Below, one piece after another: positions 54,699-64,000 of a DNA stretch of 64,000 bases. The notes beneath the pieces were generated by a model. It made no database searches and had not been told where the DNA came from. It worked only from the letters and a program-made list of their open reading frames with translations. The stretch spans positions 22,128,552 through 22,192,551 of the forward strand of contig OX463832.1 of assembly GCA_949825045.1 (NCBI GenBank), written 5' to 3'. The first letter of the stretch is position 1. Each line of letters starts with the position of its first letter. Origin of the DNA: Argyresthia goedartella. Taxonomy: Eukaryota > Arthropoda > Insecta > Lepidoptera > Argyresthiidae. A program made the translations under genes and the position numbers.

Positions 54699-57560
54699 AG
54701 TCAATAGTCAATAGTCAAAGTACTTTATTACTGTAGATATTTACATATACTTAGCAAACGTCATTTTTTGCCTCTTCTCTACATTGGACCACTGTGGGAG
54801 AAGAAGGGCGTAGAAACTCCCACAGATTTATTTTTAGATCTCTTTTAAAAATAGCTTGTGCTTAACTAATACAAATATGAAAAATTTAATTGTTATGATT
54901 AATAAGCAGGAATAAATAATTACAAAATTATTAACAGCAAGGTCTGTGTTGAGCCAAACTAACCCCATACAGTCCTGTCATTTAAGTAATCTTGAACATT
55001 GTAATATCCCTTTTTCGACAAAGTCGCTTTAACATGCTTTTTAAATTGCTCAAATGGCAATTTCAAAATCTCCAGAGGTATCTTATTGTAGTAGAGAATG
55101 CACTGACCCTTGAAAGAATTGCTAACCTTCGCGAGTCTAAAACGGGGCGCACATAGTCTGTGATTATTTCTTAGGTTAACATTACAGCTGTCGCTAAGTT
55201 TGGAAAATGTTTTAAGGTTCTTGCGTACATACATTATATTTTCAAAAATAAATTGACTAGCTACTGTTAGTATGTCAATTTCTTTAAAAAGCTCTCTTAA
55301 GGAGTCTGTTCGTTTTAAATTATAAATTGCTCGAATAGCTCTTTTCTGTAAAATAAAAATAGTTTGAATATCCGCTGCTTTCCCCCACAACAAGATACCA
55401 TAGGACATCACACTATGAAAGTAACTAAAATATACTAGCCTAGATGTAGCCGCATCCGTGCTTTGTCTGATGTTCCTAACAGCGTAAGCCGCAGAACTTA
55501 ATTTACCAGCCAATTTATCTATGTGGGGTCCCCACTGCAATTTGGTATCAATGGTTATTCCAAGAAACTTCGTATCATTTACCAATTCTAACGTGCTGTT
55601 GTCTAACACCAAACTGGTCTCAACTTGCCTGACATTTGGAAGTGAGAATTTGATACACTTGGTTTTACAAGCGTTTAACAATAAATTATTAACTGTGAAC
55701 CAATTCAAGGTTAAAGACAATACACCATTAACATCATCAAAATCTCCTTTTTGTCTTTCAATTTTGAAGACCATTGAAGTATCATCAGCAAACAACACTA
55801 TGTCAGTTAATTTCTCCACCATGAAAGGCAGATAATTAATATATACCAGGAATAAGAAAGGGCCTAATATGGAACCTTGTGGAACGCCAATTTTAACACC
55901 CGATCCATCAGATTTTACGCCGTTAACTTCTGCTTTTTGAATTCTATTGCTTAGGTATGATCTTAGTAGATCCAACGCTTTATTTCTAACTCCGTAATGA
56001 TTTAATATAATTAATAGCATATTATGATCAACACAATCAAACGCCTTCGACAGGTCGCAAAAAACTCCGATAGCATCCTGTGCGGCCTCTCATGCAGAAT
56101 AAATATGAGATATAAGGGTAATACCTGCATCCGTAGTCGATTTACCCCTAGTGAAACCATATTGTTTAGCGTGGAGTTGTTTTGTACGGTTGAAGTGTGA
56201 GAGCATTTGATTGAGTATAATCTTTTCAAATATTTTACTTAGTGTTGGAAGAACAGATATTGGTCTGAAATTTGAAGGATCGCCCTTATCTCCCGATTTG
56301 AACAGCGGTATAAGTTTACTGTGTTTCATGAGGTCTGGAAAAGCCCCATCGTCAACACATTTATTGAATATATAAGCTAAGTGTGGGGCTATAACTAGAA
56401 TTACTGGACCAATGACTTTGACTGATATACCCCACAGGTCTTCTGTATTTTTTAAGTTAAGTAATTTAAACGTTTTGACAATGTCCTGGGGATATACATG
56501 ATGAAATTTTAAATATACATTACTGACGCTAGTGTTATTTTTTAATAAAGTCTCTGCTTCAAATGGAGATGAATTTAGACGGTCCGTTGTGAGTACGGGT
56601 ACATTGGTGAAGAATGTTTCAAAAGCTCGGGCAACATCAGCGTTGGATTTAACAACATCATCACCTATCTTTAGGCAGAAATCACTGTCCCTTGGTATAA
56701 CTTTGCCAGTTTCGCGGTTTATTATTTGCCAAACTGTTTTCATTCTATTATTTGAATTTTGAATTTTTCTATTAATGTGTAAAGTTTTTGCAGTTCTACA
56801 AACCAACTTGAAAGTTTTGGAATATTTTTTAACATAACTTAAATTTTCGATCAAAGTTATAGGTTTTTTGATCATAAAGGTCATACAATATAACTCTACT
56901 TTTACGAATTCCAAACGTTGCCCAGTCATTAAATTTAGATTTACCGTTGTAGTCACTGACTTTCTTTAATTTGAAAACTTTATTGAATTCTGTCTGAATA
57001 ATGTTGAAGAAGTCTGAGTAGATTTTGTTTGGGTTCTGTTCATTAAAATCCGGTACTGGCAAATTTATATCTAAGTTTTTCGTATATGTCTCTAGTCTAT
57101 GGGATGTAATAGGCCTATAAAATGATGGACCATCCTTAATAGTTATAGTTATTAATAGTTATTATTATTATCCTTAATAGTTATTGGGAATGAAACTGTT
57201 TGACCACTGTGATCGGAGGGTAAGCAGTTAATTACACTTTTACTTGTGAATGCACAGTCACAAAAAACGTTATCTAAGCAAGTTTGGCTGGTAAGTGTAA
57301 TTCTAGTCGGCTCTAGAAATACATGACATAAATTAAATGATTTGAACAGAGTTATTAATCGTCGCTTCAGTGTTGTATCTACAAGCAGATCTACATTAAG
57401 ATCGCCACAAATAATTAATATGCCACAAATAATTACGTCAAACGACAAAGTGATAGATAGTCACACTGCGTTCCGTTATTCTAAACCTCTGTCTCTCTTT
57501 CTAGCTGTTACGCTTCCGTACAGCAGAAAGAGAGGCAAAGATCTTTTGAATAACTGAACG
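54699..57560 (-). mobile_element. LINE, family B, nearly complete ORF2 with several breaks
   Basis: On the minus strand: endonuclease part (GDLNVDLLVD; CLDNVFCDCAF; LPSDHSGQ) near 57440-57150 with a TAATAGTTAT microsatellite inserted, linker frames at 57062-56829, the fingers of reverse transcriptase (NFRPISVLPTLSKIFEKIIL; QYGFTRGKSTTDAGI) at 56956-56090, and palm to C terminus (GVPQGSILGPFLFL; LFADDTSMV; ends DYLNDRTVWG) at 56020-54959. At least three frame breaks inactivate it. The 3' end is a GTCAATA repeat at about 54699-54718. Confidence 0.9.
54959..56020 (-). pseudogene. LINE family B reverse transcriptase, C-terminal frame
   Basis: 353 codons with the GVPQGSILGP and FADD catalytic motifs and LGITIDTKLQWGPHIDKLAG. 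It is separated by a frame break near 56030-56090 from the N-terminal reverse transcriptase part. Shares more than the whole 46784-47311 frame with the copy on the other strand. Confidence 0.88.
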
Positions 57561-57936
57561 GAGTGTAGTAATTTATGTTAGTGATACCACATAGAGGTTT
57601 TATGAATTCTACCACGTTTTCTCAGGTCACGCTGTCGTTTGCCAGACTCTAGCAATTCTTTAAAACATAATCTCACAAAGTGGCTTCTATAAGACTGTTT
57701 TTATGGCATTAAGGAATATTTAGATTATAAAATTTAACCATTTATAAGCATAAAACTATACAAAACTATGACATTTTAAATTTTAATTATGAGAATTAAA
57801 TGAACAACAATTTAGATTAATATTGCACTAACACATAAATTAAAACTGTGTAACTATTATTTTGCATGCTTATACATAAGCTGGAAACACTGAACATATT
57901 CTAATTTTATGATCTTAATGTACTGTTTTCTTGCAA

Positions 57937-58430
57937 ATAATAGTAGTTTATGTGACTGCTACATAATGGAGGGCATTAATACTCGAGAGTGGGTTTATGA
58001 AACGAGCCGAAGGCGAGTTTCATAATAATATCACTCGAGAGTTTTAATGCCTAATTATGTACAGTTACATACACTAGTTTATCTACACATATATCATAAG
58101 CTCTCTTTGATGTGTACAGGAACCGCATGTTTGATCGGCATTGTGGCTCTGCAGTTGTTTAGATTGTTCTGTAGTACCAACTTCGGGCGTCGGCGTTCGA
58201 AATTTGAATGTCAGTACCAACTTCACAGACAAACTAGCGGCGGCATGCAGGCGGGCGTCGGCGTTCGAAATTTGAATGTCATAATGTGTAGAAAAATTAC
58301 ACATTATGGTCATAATGTGTAATTTTTCGGATAAGAAATGTGTTTTTACCAAGTAGTTTAACATTATGCTGATCGTAACGTGCGGTTTTTGTACGCAGTA
58401 AAGAGGGTTTATGATACGTGTGTAGATAAA
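57937..58430 (+). mobile_element. Dispersed element family P, copy 4 (most complete)
   Basis: TAGTAGTTTATGTGACTGCT to GTTTATGATACGTGTGTAGA. Includes the inverted pair GGGCATTAATACTCGAGAGT and CACTCGAGAGTTTTAATGCC around a stem GAAACGAGCC/GGCGAGTTTC, and a perfect palindrome at 58291-58328 with 18-nt arms. A short internal segment (CGGGCGTCGGCGTTCGAAAT) is duplicated. Confidence 0.85.
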
Positions 58431-58562
58431 ATTCATTTGATTTCATTTCACTAAAATCAGTCATGTGCGGACACGAAGGTTACGTACCTTCTTCGAAAAA
58501 AAAAGAAAAAAACTCCTCATAAGAGACCTGCTCTTATAAGGAGACCCTCTTATTTAAAAAGC

Positions 58563-58665
58563 GGCAACAGAAATACAAACTCTGTGTAAATTTCAACTCT
58601 CTACCTATTACGGTCCATGAGACACAGCTCGCTGACGGACGGACAGACGGACAGATAGACAGACT
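58563..58665 (-). repeat. Dispersed lepidopteran repeat, fragment
   Basis: GCGGCAACAGAAATACAAAC then GACGGACGGACAGACGGACA, the inner part of the family at 45757-46170 in reverse. Confidence 0.75.
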
Positions 58666-58764
58666 CTAAAACTCTAAAACACGCCAGTTCATTTCTCATG
58701 TCGGGACTAGTGTGGGGCCAGAAGCAATGTATTATGCATGTATATAAATTCAAATGAGTTTCAC

Positions 58765-58876
58765 CTTATGACACTGTTCGCACGCGTAGTCCCCTCGCTT
58801 CAAGTGCACGGTGAGCACATGCAGCTCCATGAGGTCCTTCTGGTAGAATCCTTTCCCGCATTGTGGGCACTGGTGC
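58765..58876 (-). CDS. C2H2 zinc-finger protein, internal exon
   Basis: A 112-bp exon with acceptor CGCCCGCAG (58877 onwards) and donor AAG|GTGAAA at 58765/58764. It encodes HQCPQCGKGFYQKDLMELHV then LTVHLKRGDYACEQCHK. One complete finger (CPQC-X12-H-X4-H) and the first half of the next, which the exon at 53368-53475 completes. It starts with the third base of a codon, so the preceding exon must end with two spare bases. The exon at 61828 does not, so an exon is missing between them. Confidence 0.9.
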
Positions 58877-59079
58877 CTGCGGGCGACAAACGTACTTAGG
58901 TCCGTATTAACCCTTTGTGTCCGGGCGGCGCCAGAAGGTGACATTTTCCCGTCATAGGTTTGGAGTTTTATTGCCATGGCATGAGGTTCCAACTTGCGAT
59001 GCCTCATAACCAGGTCTAGGGCTCGTGGGGTGAATCAACCGCTCTCAGCTCAAAAGGTAGTATCTATGTATTTATTATA

Positions 59080-59290
59080 CGACCCGAATGGCCGAGTCGG
59101 CAGTGAACCTGCCTACGAAGCCAAGGGTCCCGGGTTCGAGTCCCGGTGGGTTTTTTTTTTTTTGATGAGAACGGATGTTTGTGCCCTAGTCATAGTTGTT
59201 TATCTATTTAAGTATAATATTTATGTATATAAGTGCGAGTATCGCTGTCTAGTACCCAAGATAGGGAATCCTAGTTTGGGGCTACATTAA
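59080..59290 (+). mobile_element. tRNA-derived SINE, copy 4
   Basis: Head with ACCCGAATGGCCGAGTCGGC and B box GGGTTCGAGTCCCGG. A T-run replaces the usual GGGGCAAATATT. The body and CTAGTTTGGGGCTA tail are present. Confidence 0.9.
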
Positions 59291-60550
59291 TTAGTATATA
59301 TATATATATATTTAGTATATAGGTATATATTTAGGATGTATATTTTATGTATGTAGTGTAGACACTCGTTTAGATGTACCAGGAAAATTCTAATTTGATT
59401 TTGTTGTACACATAGGTCTTCCTCTGCTGATCAGTCGTTTACTTGGTTAGTTGGAAGAGATCTCTTACCAGAGATACGCTCGCCTTTCAAGCTGTTTGGA
59501 CTGTAGCGGTTTTTTGAAATTTGAAAACCTCCACATCGCCACCATTTTCAAAAAAATTACAAAATTGAATCGACAAAAAAAACTATTTAAATATGCAACC
59601 TGCTCACAAAAATTCACGAGAATCACTTGAGAAATGCGGCCTGTAGAGGATAACATCTGGACACACGAAATAATTTTTGCCAAATCCTGTACGGAGACGC
59701 TTCGGTCCTTCAGTCAATAACATGCCAAAACACAGCGTCACGCCTTTTCCCATACTGTATGGCAGCGGCACAGATGTAGTAAGTACTCACTTCAAAACGT
59801 CCGGTTTTCTGTGCGGAGCTGAGTACTTCATATGCCGACGGTACTGGATGCGATTCGCGAACTGCACACAGAGATAAACACTGTTTATCCATTTGTTATC
59901 TTCGTTGACAAAATCCAATGTTCGAGACGTTTTATCACGCAGATAAAACAAAATGATGACCCGGTAATGGGTGAATAAGGCAATGATAAAATAGAGGAAT
60001 CAATGTATGATCGACTGAATAAAGGATCAATGGATATCAACGGATTTTATGAAGGTATGAATAATAATAAACATGGTGAACATTGGCATGCCGACCGCCG
60101 CGAAAGGGGACGCAGTGTTGCCAACAATAATTTTGAGATTCCGCCGACTTTATTACGAAATTCCGTTAAATCTCGTATTTTTCTCGTCAGTAAAATTTGT
60201 CAAAATACCTAATGTATAATTAAGGTAAAAAGGTTAAATAAAATACCAAATACACACACACAATGACAATCAATCATGTGTGATGGATGTGAAACAAAGA
60301 AAGAACAATACAAATATGTCTAATGTGTAAAAGAGATCGCATCATTGCTGCTACCTTGTCTATGACAAGGGAAATCCCCAGTACCAACCAAACCCAGTAC
60401 TATGGCGGTCTCGTTCCCTCTTATAGGTTATTGTATCGTTCTTTCTCACTTTCACGGTTTAAAAGTTGCCATATTGAAGAAAGAGATGCCATATTACAAA
60501 CAAAAATTACGTGTGGATTTTAAAAATAATAAATTCCGCCAACAAAGCCG
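59291..60550 (-). other. Zinc-finger gene intron, no feature recognised
   Basis: No exon fitting the missing phase (0 in, 2 spare bases out) was found by reading. A TA microsatellite lies at about 59295-59335. Confidence 0.4.
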
Positions 60551-60689
60551 TTAGCCGTCAAGATAGTATTTCTTCCGTTTCTTTATAACATAATCCGCTA
60601 GATATGATGGGAAATCCGTTAAGTTGGCAACGCTGAGGGAAAGGGATAAAGCTTTATACAGCGCATAGCTCTGTCGCTCACTAACCCTT

Positions 60690-60800
60690 GTCAACACCCC
60701 TCGAGGATTCGGAACGCTACGGGCGCTGGTCCCACATAGGATACCTGTGTCTAGGGAAACAGTAACAGCGACGTCACACACATAAACATCCAAGACCAAG
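60690..60800 (-). mobile_element. Partial copy of the second SINE family
   Basis: Minus strand CTTGGATGTTTATGTGTGTG and CACAGGTATCCTATGTGGGA resemble the body of the SINE at 37470-37665. Confidence 0.55.
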
Positions 60801-60839
60801 GGTTTTTTGAACGAATAAATTAACAAAAAAAAAAGTACT

Positions 60840-61170
60840 AGATGAATAAATTATGAAATGAATATGTGAACAATTCAATGAATTAACAAATGAATTAATC
60901 CATCTAGAAATCATAGATGGATTGAATCAAATGCAACAAAGAATGAAAGGACAAATGAAGAAGGAATAAATAAATTTATGAAAAAATAAATGAACGATTT
61001 ACTGAATGAGGTATTCAATGAACGAACGAATTCATAAATAATCGAATCAATAAATGAACGTTCATTCATTTAAACCTACTATTTGAAGGAATGACTGAAT
61101 GCACGAAACATTGAATGAAAGTAGGTATATATGAATGACTGAATGAATGTACGAGTCAATGAATGAAAGT
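60840..61170. repeat. Degenerate (GAAT)n tract, left half
   Basis: GAATGAATGAACGAATCAAT-type words throughout. The same kind of tract continues at 61700-61815, so DNA including the LINE fragment at 61333-61698 lies inside it. Confidence 0.75.
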
Positions 61171-61332
61171 AAGTGACATTTAACGGGCTGACCATATTTT
61201 GGGGAATGATAGCACCGATCATTATGAACAACTTTCCCAAAGCAACATATGGTCGCAAATGAAAATTGTTTTTCGTCCCTCAGTACATTGACCCGATCAG
61301 GTGATTACAAGTTACTATGGGAGGCCCAATAT

Positions 61333-61698
61333 CTCTACATTGGACCACTGTGGGAGAAGAAGGGCGTAGAAACTCCCACAGATTTATTTTTAGATCTCTT
61401 TTAAAAATAGGTTGTGCTTAACTAATACAAATATGAAAAAAATAATTGCTATTATTAATAAGCAGGAATAAATAATTACAAAACTATTAACAGCAAGGTC
61501 TGTGTTGAGCCAGATTAACCCCATACAGTCCTGTCATTTAAGTAATCTTGAACATTGTAATATCCCTTTTTCGACAAAGTCGCTTTAACATGCTTTTTAA
61601 ATTGCTCAAATGGCAATTTCAAAATTTCCAGAGGTATCCTATTGTAGTAGAGAATGCACTGACCCTTGAAAGAATTGCTAACCTTCGCGAGTCGAAGG
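61333..61698 (-). pseudogene. LINE fragment, family B, 3' end
   Basis: Almost identical to 54775-55140: CTCTACATTGGACCACTGTG through CCTTCGCGAGTC. It keeps the last 60 codons or so (ends DYLNDRTVWG on the minus strand) and the 3' UTR. 5'-truncated. Confidence 0.88.
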
Positions 61699-61699
61699 T

Positions 61700-61815
61700 A
61701 TATATGGATGTATTAAAATAGGTATATATGAATGAATGAGTGAATGTACGAATCAAGGAATGAAAGTATGAATAGATGAACCATGAAGTGATTAATGTGT
61801 GAACTAATAAACGAC
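61700..61815. repeat. Degenerate (GAAT)n tract, right half
   Basis: GGTATATATGAATGAATGAG and GTACGAATCAAGGAATGAAA match words left of the inserted LINE (61128-61160). Confidence 0.7.
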
Positions 61816-61827
61816 GGAATGAAGCAC

Positions 61828-61981
61828 CTGCTTGTCGCACTGCGCACAGTAAGGCCGCTCTGTAGGCTGCTGCGGCGGCGGTGCGCTGTGCGCTTTTATG
61901 TGCACGCGCATGGCACCCGAGCCGCGCAGCTGCTTGCGGCAGATCGGGCAGGTTAAGCGAGGGTTGCCTCCGTTGTGCAAC
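61828..61981 (-). CDS. C2H2 zinc-finger protein, most 5' visible exon
   Basis: A 154-bp exon with acceptor CCCCATCCAG (61982 onwards) and donor CAG|GTGCTT at 61828/61827. It encodes LHNGGNPRLTCPICRKQLRG then SGAMRVHIKAHSAPPPQQPT and ERPYCAQCDKQ. One complete finger (CPIC-X12-H-X3-H), a proline/glutamine linker, and the start of the next finger. It is GC-rich. It ends in phase 0, while the next exon found (58876) needs two leading bases, so one exon between 58877 and 61827 was not located. Upstream exons lie beyond this, perhaps outside the window. Confidence 0.85.
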
Positions 61982-62531
61982 CTGGATGGGGCAGACGGAC
62001 AGATACAACTCAATAACTTTCCTGAGATAAATTACAGCGTCAGATGGCATTGAATAAGCAATCAGTGCGATCATTCGGGTGTCATCACCAACCAACAAAG
62101 GCACTAAAAAATCCAACAGCTCCTGTGTCGTAACCATGATTCCATTATCAAACACATTTTTTAATTCATTTAATTATTTTTGTTGTTTTGTTGTCATCTG
62201 GATGACCGACTAAGGCTAAGCTTGGATACTAAGGACAAAGAGAGCAACATGTTGAGAAAAATTATCTCCTTAATGTGTTCTCGCTTTTAAAGGCTAAAAA
62301 AAAGAAAACTGCTTGCGGTTAAACGGACAAAAACGAGAAATATAGTTCTGTCTGGTTAACAACAACGTAGGTACGTAAACAAAGTATAACTTATATTATA
62401 GATAACATAAAACAATTATTAAAGCTAATAGAACAACAAGACCTGAAAACAATTATTTCAATGTCAAAAATCCACAACAAAAGCTACGTCATATAAAAAT
62501 AAAGCACGTAAAAACAACTGACGTAACACAA

Positions 62532-62760
62532 CTAGAGAAACAAACCGCCCATAGAATCCCCCGGCCCAAAGGTGCCCGCTACACTGGCGGCCTCCCCGCG
62601 CTGCACAGCGAGTGAGATTCTCTGGACCAGGAAAGCCCCGGAGCGGTTGTCAAACCCTCGGTCCCTCAAGCGGCGCCCAATGTCCCTGACAAGGGGCCTA
62701 CCCTGCGGACCCCATACCCCTGTAGTCTCGACGGGCAAAGGAACGAACAGATAACTTCTC
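62532..62760 (-). pseudogene. Possible transposable-element ORF C terminus
   Basis: Minus strand: LFVPLPVETTGVWGPQGRPL then VRDIGRRLRDRGFDNRSGAF and LVQRISLAVQRGEAASVAGT, ending MGGLFL with a stop. The pattern VET.G.WG...LVR.IGRR and QR.S.AVQRG.A is familiar to me from the ends of reverse transcriptase-type ORFs in invertebrate genomes, but I cannot name the clade. The frame is open and GC-rich but has no upstream domain here. Confidence 0.45.
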
Positions 62761-63044
62761 CTTCAACAACTACGTGGAATGTCCCGAGAAACAAGACAGA
62801 CTCCTTGATCAGCCGATAATTTGGTCTGGTTGGGCCGCCAGCGTAATTAAGCCAATAACAAATCGTTATATATGTATGTACGCACTTGCATACATCTTTA
62901 TACTGATTTTTCTATCGGCCTATAGAAATTCTGGTCTGCGGATGCTATTAAACGCTTGAAAATGCTTACACCACAATATGGCTCTTGAGACTGAGTTCTG
63001 GACTAGAAGGTATTCCCGCAGGTCGTCTCGGAGCAGGTCGGAAG

Positions 63045-63081
63045 GTCGCAGTGGCTAGTTTTCGAGACTAGCCACTGCGAC
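63045..63081. repeat. Perfect 15-bp-arm hairpin
   Basis: GTCGCAGTGGCTAGT and ACTAGCCACTGCGAC flank a 7-base loop, just left of a SINE. Confidence 0.85.
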
Positions 63082-63098
63082 TAGTTGCCTAAACAACG

Positions 63099-63350
63099 AC
63101 GACCCGAATGGCCGAGCCGGCAGTGACCCTGCCTACGAAGCCAAGGGGCCCGGGTTCGAGTCCCGGTGGGGGCAAATATTTGTTTGACGAGAACGGATGT
63201 TTGTACCCTAGTCATGGTTGTTTATCTATCTAAGTATAATATTTATCTATATAAGTATGTGAATCGTTGTCTAGTACCCAAGATACAGGGAATCCTAGTT
63301 TGAGGCTAGATCAAAGTGTGTAATTGGTGTTAAGGTATTATAATTAAACG
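63099..63350 (+). mobile_element. tRNA-derived SINE, copy 5
   Basis: ACCCGAATGGCCGAGCCGGC head, B box GGGTTCGAGTCCCGG, body and TAATTAAACG tail. It is bracketed by a 65-70 bp direct repeat (62972-63040 and 63364-63429, both with AAGGTATTCCCGCAGGTCG). Confidence 0.9.
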
Positions 63351-63424
63351 TATCGTAACACACACCATATGGTTCTTGAGACTCAATTCTGACTTGAAGG
63401 TATTCCCGCAGGTCGGCCTGGGGC

Positions 63425-64000
63425 AGGTTCAGTTCAGTTCAGTTCAGTTTATTTATTGCATTCCATATATAATATAGGTGGAGATTATCATTATGGACCT
63501 TGTCCAGGTACAGCAATTTGCGAGAGGGCGATATTACAATATTGCAATATTTCTACGTACTACTTAATTTATATATAAATTAAATTGTATCAGATACTTA
63601 TTTATATAATGTTAGTTTTCATATGTTTGAAATTTTTATTCTATACCTATTTTAATAATTATAATTCGTCATTTAAATAATCATTTACACAATAATAGCA
63701 TTTAGTAATTAATAGTTGTTTTAATGAACTTATAAATATGGTATCTCTAGTTTCTGTCGTCAGATGTTTTGGTAACTTATTATAAATTTTTGCAGTCATT
63801 ACTAGAGGGCTTGAAGAGTGTATGTTTAGTCTAGAAGGTGGTAGCGCTAGTCCTTTTCTTGGTCTTAGGTTGCGATTCGTTGGCATCTGATCTTGGCGTT
63901 TTGTGTAAAATTCAGGATGTTTTCGGATGAATTTACAAGTTTCCAGTATGTATATGCTAGGGAGTGTGAGGATTTTGTGTTCTGTAAAGTGTGGCCTACA
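63425..64000 (-). pseudogene. LINE ORF2 C terminus, family D, cut by the window edge
   Basis: Minus strand from the edge: KILTLPSIYILETCKFIRKH, then PTNRNLRPRKGLALPPSRLN and AKIYNKLPKHLTTETRDTIF, ending VNDYLNDEL. The frame stays open to 64000. The layout is that of a Jockey/CR1-type C terminus. The 3' end is a GTTCA repeat at about 63427-63447. It may be a longer copy that extends beyond the window. Confidence 0.75.

Noticed and set aside
58750..59007. Upstream extension of the zinc-finger exon with RHRKLEPH
   Set aside because: The segment is a dispersed repeat also present at 51770-51895, and a good acceptor lies at the exon edge.

Overview
This is an insect nuclear genome segment, almost certainly from a moth or butterfly (Lepidoptera). 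Intron-containing genes with short exons lie in AT-rich, repeat-dense DNA. The dispersed repeats (tRNA-headed SINEs, a common lepidopteran repeat built around a GGGTTCCGTACC motif, BEL/Pao, CR1/Jockey-type LINEs, mariner-like elements) are of lepidopteran type. I cannot name the species. No prokaryotic features, CRISPR array or intact cellular tRNA gene were seen.

Two host genes are supported. (1) A STAT transcription factor lies on the + strand; four 3' exons are visible at 1700-1824, 3136-3285, 19982-20114 and 28942-29098. They encode the SH2 domain, the activation tyrosine in a GYVKP motif, and a short acidic C terminus. The 5' exons lie upstream of the window. (2) A C2H2 zinc-finger gene lies on the - strand; five exons are visible at 61828-61981, 58765-58876, 53368-53475, 51124-51186 and 48879-48995. 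One exon between the first two is needed by splice phase and finger structure but was not found, and the 5' end is beyond the right edge. The two genes converge.

Layout: 1-1000, a 51-bp tandem array and the tail of the dispersed repeat it seems to have grown from. 1700-3300, two STAT SH2 exons, with decayed tandem copies of the first exon between them. 3300-19981, a STAT intron filled with a LINE 3' fragment, a DD82E mariner-like transposon with TA target duplication and terminal inverted repeats, a decayed second copy of the second exon, and a minisatellite split by a BEL/Pao retrotransposon. That BEL element has apparently identical LTRs and a 5-bp target duplication, keeps gag, has lost reverse transcriptase and part of integrase, and carries a nested full-length LINE with both ORFs open. 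19982-29098, the last two STAT exons, separated by an 8.8 kb intron with a 34-bp array and a 2.3 kb 18-bp array ending just before the last acceptor. 29100-48880, intergenic DNA with LINE fragments, foldback elements and SINEs. 48879-62000, zinc-finger exons spread through a similar repeat landscape; a 43-bp array begins at the stop codon. 62000-64000, further TE fragments.

The most unusual feature is the repeated placement of tandem arrays or decayed exon copies directly at exon boundaries of both genes, including one array whose units carry perfect TACTAAC branch-point-like motifs and which ends at a STAT 3' splice site.
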